From Anaerostipes rhamnosivorans (GTDB taxonomy: Bacteria; Bacillota; Clostridia; Lachnospirales; Lachnospiraceae), in NCBI RefSeq assembly GCF_005280655.1, contig NZ_CP040058.1, positions 2,642,001 through 2,706,000 on the forward strand: a stretch of DNA of 64,000 nucleotides, given 5' to 3'. Numbering within the stretch: position 1 is the first letter of the stretch; each line of letters starts with the position of its first letter. The notes beneath the pieces are model-generated. The model was given only the letters and a program-made list of their open reading frames with translations, did not search any database and was not told the DNA's origin. Positions 47,634 through 56,066 of this stretch are shown piece by piece. Made by a program: the position numbers and the translations under genes.

Positions 47634-48182
47634 TTTGCGCCTCCTCTCTTTCTTCGCATTCTTTCAGCAGATACCCATACACCACTTGTTGCTGATTTGG
47701 CCCCATATTCATGTGTTGCTCTGGCAGAATATTATGATCACGAAAAAGAAGATACCCCATGCTGATATCTTCTTTTTCATAGATTAGTTTTTTATTGTTT
47801 CCGCCTTAACTGATGGTGCACCCAATTCGGAAATTGCATCAGCAATCTCCATGACCTCATTTTTAAATATCATCTTTGCCAGATCTTTTGGAGTGGCTGC
47901 TCCAAAATGCTCTTGAAGACCTTTATCCCTTAGGTCTGGATTCACTACTCCTTCTGTTGTAATAAGCAGGTTAATGTCATACATTTTTGTCAGATCCGGT
48001 TTACCTGTCTCTGCGTTTACTGCATTACACTGTAATTCAGATAACCTTTCCGGATCAATTTCCCTGATTGTAATTTTCGGATCTCCGATTAATTCTTGCA
48101 TTCTGCCTGACTCATATGTTTTTTCTTTCTTCTCTGTTATCTTCTTTTTATCAATCTGTAATAATTTATCAATCAAATTCAT
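47617..48182 (-). CDS. Tail assembly chaperone XkdN with -1 frameshift product
   Basis: The zero-frame product (47784-48182, 132 residues, MNLIDKLLQIDKKK) is XkdN-like. At its end the heptamer A-AAA-AAC (47787-47793), a classic -1 slippery site, lies just before TAA. Slippage gives a longer protein continuing KLIYEKEDISMGYLLF... for about 56 residues to a stop at 47617. Long-tailed phages use such gpG/gpGT pairs to load the tape measure. ATG with AGGAGG upstream. Confidence 0.78.
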
Positions 48183-48193
48183 TTTATCTCCTC

Positions 48194-48622
48194 CTATACC
48201 GCGTCAATCAATTCTGCATTTTCAAAAGTAAATGCATATGACTCTTCACCTAATTTTCCAGCTTCCCAGTCCGCTATCGTTAATTCATCAAAGCTTACGC
48301 CGGTTATTTTTACTCGCTCATTCCCAGCTGCGGCTGGATCTTTTAGATTTGAAATAATCGTTATATCCGGCATTTTCCCTTGTTTTACATCCTCAAGCAA
48401 CAGTTTCAACATATACGAGGACACTTTATTTAATTTTAATGTACCAGTTCCCTCAATCTCCGTGATCTTCTTTCCTTTTGTGAGTGTCCCGGTCTGGTTT
48501 ACATCTGCTTTTGTAATCTTATATTTTGCCTCTAACCCAATCGCTTCAGCCATGTATTGTTCATTTAACCAGACTTCACCCCAAGTTCCGTTAATTACTT
48601 GATTTTCTTTGTAGCTATCCCT
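48194..48622 (-). CDS. Tail tube protein XkdM-like, AGG start
   Basis: 142 residues forming the inner tube inside the contractile sheath. The frame from AGG at 48622 reads (M)DSYKENQVINGTWGEVWLNEQ; the INGTWGEVW segment is the conserved beginning of XkdM proteins. The first ATG at 48553 would remove it (23 codons). AGGAGG lies 7 nt before the AGG. No ATG, GTG or TTG is in frame in between. Confidence 0.86.
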   Translation of the reverse strand, partial: RDSYKENQVINGTWGEVWLNEQYMAEAIGLEAKYKITKADVNQTGTLTKGKKITEIEGTGTLKLNKVSSYMLKLLLEDVKQGKMPDITIISNLKDPAAAGNERVKITGVSFDELTIADWEAGKLGEESYAFTFENAELIDAV

Positions 48623-48633
48623 TTTCCTACCTC

Positions 48634-49677
48634 CTAAATTGTAATCTCCATGATAATGTCTTCGATTGCGTCAACAATTCCAATACTCGCTTTCAGGAAG
48701 ACGCTGTCACCCGTGTTTGCTTTTTTAAGCTCTTCGCTGGACATTTCAGTGGTATCATACCCTGCTGCCTCTAAATATTCTTTGTTAGCTTCGATGTCAA
48801 TTTCCACTGCGGCCGCAGATAAAACACTCTGTTTTACCAAATCATCCAAATAATTTTGAATTGCCGATACTAAAAGACACTTATTGTCGTATGTATTCGG
48901 AACTTTCCCGATCCAGTTATTACGGACCGTGCGCGTAATATCTGCCCGTATGGTGTCCATAATGTCGACAATCTTAATCTTCTTTTGCTGTTCCCCCTTT
49001 TCTGAAGTTATTGTTTTTAATGAGTTTACACCCCTTGCGATCCGGATATCTTCTCCATCGTAGAAAAGAATCAGCTTTCCTTCGTTGATTGCATTGTCCA
49101 TTTCGGCTTTCTTCATTCTTGTACAATCCTGTACTTCCGGAAGGACAAAATAAGTTGCAGACATTGTGATCGGTGTTCCTGCAAGAAGTCCAGCGATACG
49201 CGGACAAAACTGATCTGCGGTATAATCTTTACCATCAACTGTCGTATTCTCTGTTGCGTAATTTATAACGGCTTCATGATCAGCTTCATAATTCATAACT
49301 GCCTTTACGTTCTTCCCCTGCGCTCTTTGCTCTTTTACCCAATCTACAACTTTTTGTGAAACCCCTTCTGCCGTTCCGTTAAGTGCAAGGTAATCAATTT
49401 GCTCGCTTTCCAGCGTTTCAAGCGCGGTATCTATCTCGGTAAATCCTTCTCCCGCAAAAACAATAACTGTCCGTTTTGGCTTCTGTTCTCCCCCAATCAA
49501 AGACATTTCAACTGCATTTTTATCTACTCCCGATGGAGCCTTGTCCCCCGGAGCAAGTTTTAGAATTTTTTCTTTATTTGTTGCTGCTAGGATTAACCCA
49601 ACGGTTTTAGAACCGGCTCTATCTGTTACACTTTTGGCCAGTTCTGAAAATCTGATGCTAATTTGTGGCATTCCCAT
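48634..49677 (-). CDS. Phage tail sheath protein (XkdK-like)
   Basis: 347 residues. Contractile sheath subunit with GLILAATNKEKILKLAPGD at the N-terminus and the sheath C-terminal domain (IVDIMDTIRADITRTVRNNWIGK). Proves the tail is contractile (myovirus morphology). ATG with AAGGAGG upstream, in contrast to the adjacent tube gene. Confidence 0.92.
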   Translation of the reverse strand: MGMPQISIRFSELAKSVTDRAGSKTVGLILAATNKEKILKLAPGDKAPSGVDKNAVEMSLIGGEQKPKRTVIVFAGEGFTEIDTALETLESEQIDYLALNGTAEGVSQKVVDWVKEQRAQGKNVKAVMNYEADHEAVINYATENTTVDGKDYTADQFCPRIAGLLAGTPITMSATYFVLPEVQDCTRMKKAEMDNAINEGKLILFYDGEDIRIARGVNSLKTITSEKGEQQKKIKIVDIMDTIRADITRTVRNNWIGKVPNTYDNKCLLVSAIQNYLDDLVKQSVLSAAAVEIDIEANKEYLEAAGYDTTEMSSEELKKANTGDSVFLKASIGIVDAIEDIIMEITI

Positions 49678-50119
49678 GTGTTATTTCCTCCTTTACTCTT
49701 ACACCTTTGATTTTCGGTTCTGTTGCGATTTGACGAATATCCTCGTAAAATTCAAGATTGAATGTAAATTGCATGATGTTCTGTGCTTTCCCGGTGTATC
49801 CCAGTTCAGTATCCATGACTCTTAACTTCTCTTCACAAACTTCAATATAGTCTCCAATCCCCTCTCTAATCTTTTCGGCTATTTCAAGCTGTTGAGATTC
49901 ATCCTTGTCTTTTTGGAAGAACGTTGTCTCAATCATGCATTGTGATTTTACAATGCTGATTGTTGCTCTTTCTCTGAAAATAAGCGGAATAATACGTACA
50001 AAAAAAGAAGGGGTTTTATATCCTTCTTCTACTTCTATCGAATATATTTTTTTAATTTCTGGACATTGCTTTTTCAGAATCTTGATATAGGCATTCTTTA
50101 TGCTTTTTAATTCTATCAC
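49658..50119 (-). CDS. Tail completion/terminator protein (XkdJ/DUF6838-like)
   Basis: 153 residues; GYKTPSFFVRII and EFYEDIRQI match the small protein always found before the sheath in PBSX-like tails. GTG at 50119, 7 nt after GAGGAGG. Overlaps the sheath gene by 20 nt. Confidence 0.78.
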   Translation of the reverse strand: MIELKSIKNAYIKILKKQCPEIKKIYSIEVEEGYKTPSFFVRIIPLIFRERATISIVKSQCMIETTFFQKDKDESQQLEIAEKIREGIGDYIEVCEEKLRVMDTELGYTGKAQNIMQFTFNLEFYEDIRQIATEPKIKGVRVKEEITHGNATN

Positions 50120-50574
50120 TTATTTGCCTCCTCACATATCCTGTTTAACATCCGTTTCGCCCGCTCTGCATGTTTTTCATGCCACTTTGCAATAACCGGC
50201 TCTTTGATCCGTTTCCCATGAACAAACCCGACCGTCTGACCTCCATTTTTGAGTTTCTTCCCTTTTCTGCTGACCGGAGTGACCATCTCGTGTCCATTGT
50301 TAATCAAATGAAAATGAGGATTCTTTTTTCCTCCCTCTGCAAGAAAGTTTGTTTCAAAATCCGCTCTGAAACGATATATCTTGTCAAATCGAAATCCTTT
50401 TACTATGTTTCCGGTTCCCTTTTTTACCTTATTCCATGTCTCCTGCTTCATATCTTTTTTAAATTCAGACTGTTCTTTTTTCAATGTACTTTCTGCAAGA
50501 TCCGGGAATTTTTTTGCGGCGGCCTCTAACTGTTCTTCAATTTCTTCAATTCCATCGAAGTCAAAAGAGATCAC
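50116..50574 (-). CDS. HK97 gp10-like tail-completion protein
   Basis: 152 residues with a long helix of Glu/Lys repeats, then the gp10-family region containing GGKKNPHFHLINNGHEMV. Joins the tail to the head connector. GTG at 50574 has AAGGTGAT upstream. Confidence 0.85.
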   Translation of the reverse strand: MISFDFDGIEEIEEQLEAAAKKFPDLAESTLKKEQSEFKKDMKQETWNKVKKGTGNIVKGFRFDKIYRFRADFETNFLAEGGKKNPHFHLINNGHEMVTPVSRKGKKLKNGGQTVGFVHGKRIKEPVIAKWHEKHAERAKRMLNRICEEANK

Positions 50575-50914
50575 TGATATCACCTTCTTTTATATACTCT
50601 GTGCACTGAATCTCAAGCATTTGGTGTTGTTCCTCTATATCCGCAACATATTTCACTTCTAATTTCTTCCCCTTATACTCAAGGATTGTATCCGTTTTAA
50701 TGTCTTCCCTGTACCTTGTGTAAATAACATAGGAGATCTCCGGAATAATTTTTAATGCCTCATAGTATTCTCCTCCCCTAATAGATTTTACAGTCGCCCA
50801 TATTCTTTTTCCCTTTATTTCACGATGAACCGTCTGTCCCATTGCATCTTCTGTTTCTTCTCTTCTTATAACAAAAATCCTTTTGTTCATTTTACCAATA
50901 TTAATTTGCTTCAT
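50561..50914 (-). CDS. Head-tail adaptor protein
   Basis: 117 residues. SPP1 gp16/HK97-adaptor-like beta barrel: MNKRIFVIRREETEDAMGQ and IRGGEYYEALKI. ATG preceded by AGGAGG with 5-nt spacing. Confidence 0.85.
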   Translation of the reverse strand: MKQINIGKMNKRIFVIRREETEDAMGQTVHREIKGKRIWATVKSIRGGEYYEALKIIPEISYVIYTRYREDIKTDTILEYKGKKLEVKYVADIEEQHQMLEIQCTEYIKEGDISDLF

Positions 50915-50923
50915 TAGGTCCTC

Positions 50924-51214
50924 CTAAATCAAATTTTCTGAATATTGATAAATGATGTTTTCCACGACCCGATTCATGTTCTGGTTGTCAACATACATTC
51001 TTCGGTTATCATACATATCTTCTACCAGAACAAGAATTGCTACTGTCAGATCATCGCTGGAATTGATCTTTTGATCATCAATTCCAGTCTGATTTTTTAT
51101 GTAGTCGATTGCTGCGGAATGAAATATTTCAATATCCTTAAAATCACTTTCTTCGGGATCGTCAATTTTTAGATAGTCAGCTATGTATTCCGGCGTGAGT
51201 TCATTTGCCTTCAT
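50924..51214 (-). CDS. Head-tail connector protein (gp6-like)
   Basis: 96 residues, helical: YIADYLKIDDPEE and AVAILVLVEDMYDNRRMY are typical of DNA-packaging connector proteins following HK97-type capsids. ATG with GTGAGGA upstream. Confidence 0.85.
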   Translation of the reverse strand: MKANELTPEYIADYLKIDDPEESDFKDIEIFHSAAIDYIKNQTGIDDQKINSSDDLTVAILVLVEDMYDNRRMYVDNQNMNRVVENIIYQYSENLI

Positions 51215-51350
51215 TCTTTGTTTTCCTCACTTTTTCAATGTATCCGACTTTCAGTAGGTCTTTTACGACCTCCGTCTCTTCACATTCTCTGACTTCTCCT
51301 TTTGACATTGTGATGGTACCACAAAATTTTTTTAATGCTCGAATCTCCAT
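51201..51350 (-). CDS. Small head-region protein
   Basis: 49 residues (MEIRALKKFCGTITMSKGEV...), possibly a Rho-N-like or collar-associated small protein. ATG at 51350 follows AGGAGG by 5 nt. Located between capsid and connector, where a short gene is common. Confidence 0.65.
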   Translation of the reverse strand: MEIRALKKFCGTITMSKGEVRECEETEVVKDLLKVGYIEKVRKTKNEGK

Positions 51351-51359
51351 AGACTCCTC

Positions 51360-52553
51360 CTATGACGCTTTCATTTTCAGCTTCGCAATCTTCTGAACGT
51401 CTGCCACCTTTGTATCAATTTCCATCCATGCAACCACTCCAACGGCGTGCATCGTCGCATACTTTTCCCTCAGCACCTCGATAGATGCTTCTTCTGTTAC
51501 CTTTACTGCAAGACCGCTCATATCCCCGTAGATAATTGCATCTTTCCCCGCTTCCATCTTTTCCATGTTTGCAGAGCAATACACATCTTTTCCAAGCAAA
51601 GTATAACCCCACTTCGCAGATACATCCCGATTTAATAAATAATTTCCATCTGCATCCTTCAGTTTCCGAATTGCCTTTCTAGTATCTTTATTCATAATCC
51701 AGATACATTCTCCTTGATACGTATCCGGCACTTCTTCCTGTACATCAATCAGCTCATCGGCTGTGATGGCGTTTGCTGCTCCCGCAGTTATTACCTGTTT
51801 TACCCCTTTCATTCCGTCTGCTTTATCTGCTGTTCCGATCAGACATTCATGTTCTACAAATTTCGCAATTGCTTTACCCATATATTCTATGACTTTCTGA
51901 AGAACATTGAAATTGCTGTTATTCATCAGTTTTTTTGATACTAGCGTCAATGCCCCTGCCAGGAATCCGGATAAATCAATTGACTTGAAGGATCCGGAAC
52001 TTGAAGTCAATTCCGTAAACTCATCCGCATAAGCCATTGTAATAGAACTTGTTTCTTCGTCATAATATGGAATTGAAATATTTCCGCCTACATTATACCG
52101 ATCTGACATCTGATATACCGGACAAATATCAACGACCTTTTCAATGATTTTATTCATGATAGAATTTGGAATGACTGCCCCGTTATCCGTAAATGTTAAG
52201 TTTTCCGCGCGCTCTTCTGTTGCGTTGCCTCGGAGATAATCAACGAACGCTCTTTCTTCGACACTGAGTTCCCCCGTTTTTTGTTCCTGCTGCTCTGTTT
52301 TTTTCTCAGGATACATAGAACGAACTTTTTCTTTTGCCTTAATCGTCGCATCAATCCCGGCTATCTTTTTTTCCAGGTCGTCAAATTTCCCTTGCTCATC
52401 ATTGCTCATTGCACGCTCTTCTATTTCCGCCGTTTCTACAATCCCCTGTAATTCTTCCAGATAGGCAGCTCTCTGCTCTTTTAGACCCTTAATGTTTTCT
52501 GCTCTTTCCTGGATTCCTTTTTTTGTTGTTACAATTCTTCTCTGCTTATTCCT
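51360..52553 (-). CDS. HK97-fold major capsid protein, AGG start
   Basis: 397 residues: an N-terminal coiled-coil delta domain that is removed at maturation, then the capsid fold (DRYNVGGNISIPYYD, LIGTADKADG, TYQGECIWIMNK, YCSANMEKM). The first ATG at 52409 would remove 48 codons of the delta domain. AGG at 52553 begins (M)NKQRRIVTTKKGIQE, 8 nt after AGGAGG, and overlaps the protease stop by 8 nt. There is no conventional start in that interval. Confidence 0.87.
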   Translation of the reverse strand, partial: RNKQRRIVTTKKGIQERAENIKGLKEQRAAYLEELQGIVETAEIEERAMSNDEQGKFDDLEKKIAGIDATIKAKEKVRSMYPEKKTEQQEQKTGELSVEERAFVDYLRGNATEERAENLTFTDNGAVIPNSIMNKIIEKVVDICPVYQMSDRYNVGGNISIPYYDEETSSITMAYADEFTELTSSSGSFKSIDLSGFLAGALTLVSKKLMNNSNFNVLQKVIEYMGKAIAKFVEHECLIGTADKADGMKGVKQVITAGAANAITADELIDVQEEVPDTYQGECIWIMNKDTRKAIRKLKDADGNYLLNRDVSAKWGYTLLGKDVYCSANMEKMEAGKDAIIYGDMSGLAVKVTEEASIEVLREKYATMHAVGVVAWMEIDTKVADVQKIAKLKMKAS

Positions 52554-53148
52554 TAATTTTCCCTCCTAAATTTTTAATTCTGTTTTTGTATGATGAAAGA
52601 TCCAGTTTTTCTCCAGCTCTTAAATCCTCATATACGGCCTCTGTCTCCTCGGCCCGCTCCTCAATCACTTCTTCCCCTTCAGAACGCAAATAGATCGAAG
52701 TTCCTACGTAACATGGAAGCTTCCTTTCGTCAATTAAAGATACCTCTTTCAGGTCAAGATCTTCCACGTATCTTCGCTTTAGACCTGTTTTCATTTCTTC
52801 TTCACTTGCTTTTTTCTCGACAAAACCAAAGGACCAGCCCCGAAGTTTCTTTTCTTTTGCTTTTTCCACGATCTCAGCGTCCGTGATCTCCGCAATCGCC
52901 CGAAGTCCGATATTGTCTTCAAATAATTTTATATTTTCCTTTGTACTTCCAAGTCGCCTTGAATGGTCGTGGTTCAATAAAATTTCAACATCATCTGCCC
53001 GCTCTAATGCTTTTTTAAAAACTCCTGGGACAATTTGTTCTATAAATTTTTCTCCGGTTCTTCGGTCCCTGATTGGCCTGCTATCTCTCCCGACTGCATT
53101 GACGTATCCGTCAATGAGGACGGATTGTTCTCTAAGTTCAACTCTCCT
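52546..53148 (-). CDS. HK97 prohead protease, AGG start
   Basis: 200 residues, serine protease U35 family. The family N-terminus RVELREQSVLIDGYVNAV is in frame from AGG at 53148, inside the end of the portal gene (109-nt overlap). GEKFIEQIVPGVF and the HDHSRRLGST catalytic segment follow. The first conventional start, TTG at 52977, would remove 57 codons and leave only part of the fold. A G-rich ribosome site (AAAGGGGG) lies 7 nt upstream of the AGG. Confidence 0.83.
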   Translation of the reverse strand, partial: RRVELREQSVLIDGYVNAVGRDSRPIRDRRTGEKFIEQIVPGVFKKALERADDVEILLNHDHSRRLGSTKENIKLFEDNIGLRAIAEITDAEIVEKAKEKKLRGWSFGFVEKKASEEEMKTGLKRRYVEDLDLKEVSLIDERKLPCYVGTSIYLRSEGEEVIEERAEETEAVYEDLRAGEKLDLSSYKNRIKNLGGKIKE

Positions 53149-54359
53149 TCTTCTTCCCCCTTTCTTAATTTGTTTAGATCAATCGTTTTATTGGTATTTA
53201 ACACATAAACTTTATTTGCAACCGGATCAAGTAATCCATCGTTTAATCCGAGTTTTATAAATTCGACTCCCAGCTGTGGCATCTTCTCTTTTTTTCTCAC
53301 TTCATCTACTTGCAAGAATCCTTTTTCAATGCCTGTCCCGTATGCAGCGTATCGTTTTTCAATATCGCTTCGGTTCAGATCATCTGTATCTGCTTCAAAG
53401 TAATATTCCCCTTTTTCTGATTCAAGCAGCATTGCCCGGTTGATTGCAGTTTCCAAAGCTTTTAGGACGTTGTTGATCTCATATTTAATAAAAATCTTCT
53501 CATCTCGCTCTGTGGCTTTTCCTTCAATCATTGCCGGCGGAGTTCCGACAATTTTGCAAACTTCTATTCCATTTGTTTTTTTATTTTCATTGAGCTGCAT
53601 CTCAACTGAAGTGTTCGATGCTTCTTTGAAGTCCATACCTTCATTTAGAATGACAACATTTTCTCCATTATTTGAGTAGAGTTCTTTCCACGCTGCTTTC
53701 AATTCATCCATTTGCTCTTTCTTCAATCGGCGTTCTGATTTTAAAAATCCTTTTTTATTTCCACCTTTTGAAACAAGATTTTTTTCAAATTTTAAAGCTG
53801 TGTATGCCACCGACAACGATTCCTTATTTTCTTCTATGATACTTTTTCCCCTGATCCCATCTTCTGTATTTCTCAATAGCCTGATCCAGTCTTCCGGATC
53901 ATATGTATTCCCCTGTACCATGATCTGATAATCCTTGAAAATAACATCAGCATTTTCCCGAAAGGAAATATTGCTTTCTTTTACATAGTGCAGGCTTTCT
54001 ATCTTCCTTCCACTTTTATTGATATATGCGTACCCTCCTTTTCCCAGGAAATAATCCATTATTAGCGCATGTTTGAACTGGTATCCATCCAATGTATCCC
54101 CGGTATCTTCATTTAAAAGGACCGTTCTTTCGTCTTCTACCACTTCATTTTTATCACCGTTCCTTTTATAAAGCTTGATAGGGATTGCCGCCACTGTATC
54201 CGCTATTTTAAGAATTGCCCCCGCAAGAGATGGAATGTTCATCGCTTTTTCCCGATCCATTTCAACACCATAGATAAAGGCTCTTAACAGAGCTTCGTTC
54301 ATTTCCGGTGTTTCTTTAACTTCAGGCTCCGCCCGTTCCTTTCTTTTAAAAAACTTCCT
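53040..54359 (-). CDS. HK97-family portal protein, AGG start
   Basis: 439 residues. Dodecameric DNA gate at the capsid vertex. Core motifs include TVAAIPIKLYKR, KHALIMDYFLGKGGYAY, and a C-terminal hydrophilic tail. From AGG at 54359 the N-terminus reads (M)KFFKRKERAEPEV, a standard portal start, 6 nt after AAGGAGG. The ATG at 54302 lies 19 codons inside and has no ribosome site. The frame has no ATG, GTG or TTG before it. Confidence 0.86.
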   Translation of the reverse strand, partial: RKFFKRKERAEPEVKETPEMNEALLRAFIYGVEMDREKAMNIPSLAGAILKIADTVAAIPIKLYKRNGDKNEVVEDERTVLLNEDTGDTLDGYQFKHALIMDYFLGKGGYAYINKSGRKIESLHYVKESNISFRENADVIFKDYQIMVQGNTYDPEDWIRLLRNTEDGIRGKSIIEENKESLSVAYTALKFEKNLVSKGGNKKGFLKSERRLKKEQMDELKAAWKELYSNNGENVVILNEGMDFKEASNTSVEMQLNENKKTNGIEVCKIVGTPPAMIEGKATERDEKIFIKYEINNVLKALETAINRAMLLESEKGEYYFEADTDDLNRSDIEKRYAAYGTGIEKGFLQVDEVRKKEKMPQLGVEFIKLGLNDGLLDPVANKVYVLNTNKTIDLNKLRKGEEEGELNLENNPSSLTDTSMQSGEIAGQSGTEEPEKNL

Positions 54360-54371
54360 TTTATACCTCCT

Positions 54372-56066
54372 TCATGCCATCTGACATATAAATCCATCAT
54401 TTCCATACAACATATCCTGTTGTATCAAATAGATTGCATTGATTAAGGAAATCACCATATCGACTTTTCCACTTGATTTTTTCTTATTCACATATTTGTT
54501 CAAATTCGTATCTTCTGTGCACCTGGCATTCTGAAAGTTGATTTCAAGTAAACGATTACTTTCATACTGAAATTCATGCTGAAGTATTTTTTCCTTCAAT
54601 AATTTCGTTGGCATATGAAGTACAGAACTATGCTGTTTAATATCGACACATTCAAATCCTTCTGCCTCAAGTTTTTGCACTGTTGCAAGCGCGTTCCACT
54701 TATCGTAACCAATTTGGACAATCTCAACATCAAATTTCTTCTCGATATCCAGGATAAATTTTTCAATTTCCCCATAATCAATAACTTCGTCTCCGCAGGC
54801 ATAACAATATTCATTTCTGATCATTTTTTTATAATCGACATGCTCCTTGTTTGACTTGTATTCAATCTTGTCAGCTGGCAAGAATCCAAATACTTTTGCA
54901 TAAATGACTCCTTCTTCCTCTGTTACCATAGCGACTGCCGTATTATCGTCCGTCATGGAAAGGTCAACTCCCAGCCATACGCGGCGACCTCTCCAAAATT
55001 TCAAGTTTTGTTCTATCCTACATTCTTTAACTTTTTGTACATCAATATAACCTTCGGTTCCAAGCCCTTTGTACAGAATGTTGCTGTGCTTACATAAATA
55101 ATTTTCCCTTTTATTTTCATAGATAACTGCCAGATTACGTTTCTTTTTAAGTTCTTTAAAAATATATTCATGTGCTACTGCCACCGGATTACTTTGGTAA
55201 ATAACACGATCATCAGTTTTCCATGCATCCCCGGTCTGTAACTCCTGATCCGGCTCATATAACAAAGAAAAATATCGACGGTCATCAGTCAGACCGTCAA
55301 GCGTTTTCTTTGCTATGTCAATTTCATCCACTAACACATTATTATCGTTCGGATATTGTGTTGAAATGATGATCCCCAGCTTGTTAAATAATGTGATCTG
55401 AGAAGAACGCATAGCTTCTACGGGGTATTCATCCAATGCACCAGCTTCATCCGCAAGGAATGTATTTGCAAGTTTACCGTCCATCCCGTCTTTGCTATAT
55501 GCAAGCGGGGTGTATTCGTTTTCATTTAAATTACAAATGATCTGACTTCGTAAAAGCTTAAATGCAGATTCATCTTCATCGTATAGTGCTGGTGATACCT
55601 TGATTATTTTTCTGATTGCTTTTTGTAGCTCGCTGGAAAGTGACAAATCTGGTGCAACGGAAAAGAACCGGGAAAAATCCGGTTCTGTAAGCATCAATAT
55701 AATAAATATCACTGCGCTGGTGAAGGTCTTGAAGTTCTTTCTTGCAATTTCCAATAATGCAGTGACATAAAATCGTGAGTCAAATTCAGAATTTCTTAGC
55801 TTTGTACAAAGAGTTGCCGTAATAAACAACCATGCGTAATCTTCCAGTCCATCATAAATGCTGCATCGAAGATCCGGGTGGATCATGATTTTTAATAACC
55901 GGCATATTCTCTCATACGCCTCTTCATCGACATAAGCATCCGGATCATTGTCATCTGCAATATTAATCCAGTCCTTCGCCTGTTTTTTCACATAGTTTGG
56001 TACCTTTCCATCTGTTTCAGTGACACACCACGCCGCATACTGATAAGCTTTCCCGTCACGAACCAT
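54372..56066 (-). CDS. Terminase large subunit
   Basis: 564 residues. ATPase domain with Walker A-like ARKNFKTFT and Walker B FLADEAGAL, then the RNase H-like nuclease domain with GVDLSMTDDNTA and IGYDKWNA. YmfN/Terminase_1 family. ATG at 56066 with GGAGG 6 nt upstream, so packaging uses one ATG-started and one AGG-started subunit. Overlaps the small subunit by 11 nt. Confidence 0.94.
   Translation of the reverse strand: MVRDGKAYQYAAWCVTETDGKVPNYVKKQAKDWINIADDNDPDAYVDEEAYERICRLLKIMIHPDLRCSIYDGLEDYAWLFITATLCTKLRNSEFDSRFYVTALLEIARKNFKTFTSAVIFIILMLTEPDFSRFFSVAPDLSLSSELQKAIRKIIKVSPALYDEDESAFKLLRSQIICNLNENEYTPLAYSKDGMDGKLANTFLADEAGALDEYPVEAMRSSQITLFNKLGIIISTQYPNDNNVLVDEIDIAKKTLDGLTDDRRYFSLLYEPDQELQTGDAWKTDDRVIYQSNPVAVAHEYIFKELKKKRNLAVIYENKRENYLCKHSNILYKGLGTEGYIDVQKVKECRIEQNLKFWRGRRVWLGVDLSMTDDNTAVAMVTEEEGVIYAKVFGFLPADKIEYKSNKEHVDYKKMIRNEYCYACGDEVIDYGEIEKFILDIEKKFDVEIVQIGYDKWNALATVQKLEAEGFECVDIKQHSSVLHMPTKLLKEKILQHEFQYESNRLLEINFQNARCTEDTNLNKYVNKKKSSGKVDMVISLINAIYLIQQDMLYGNDGFICQMA

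Noticed and set aside
53160..53175. ATT codon at 53169 as prohead protease start
   Set aside because: No ribosome site precedes it, and it would add seven basic residues not expected in the family. AGG at 53148 is better placed.
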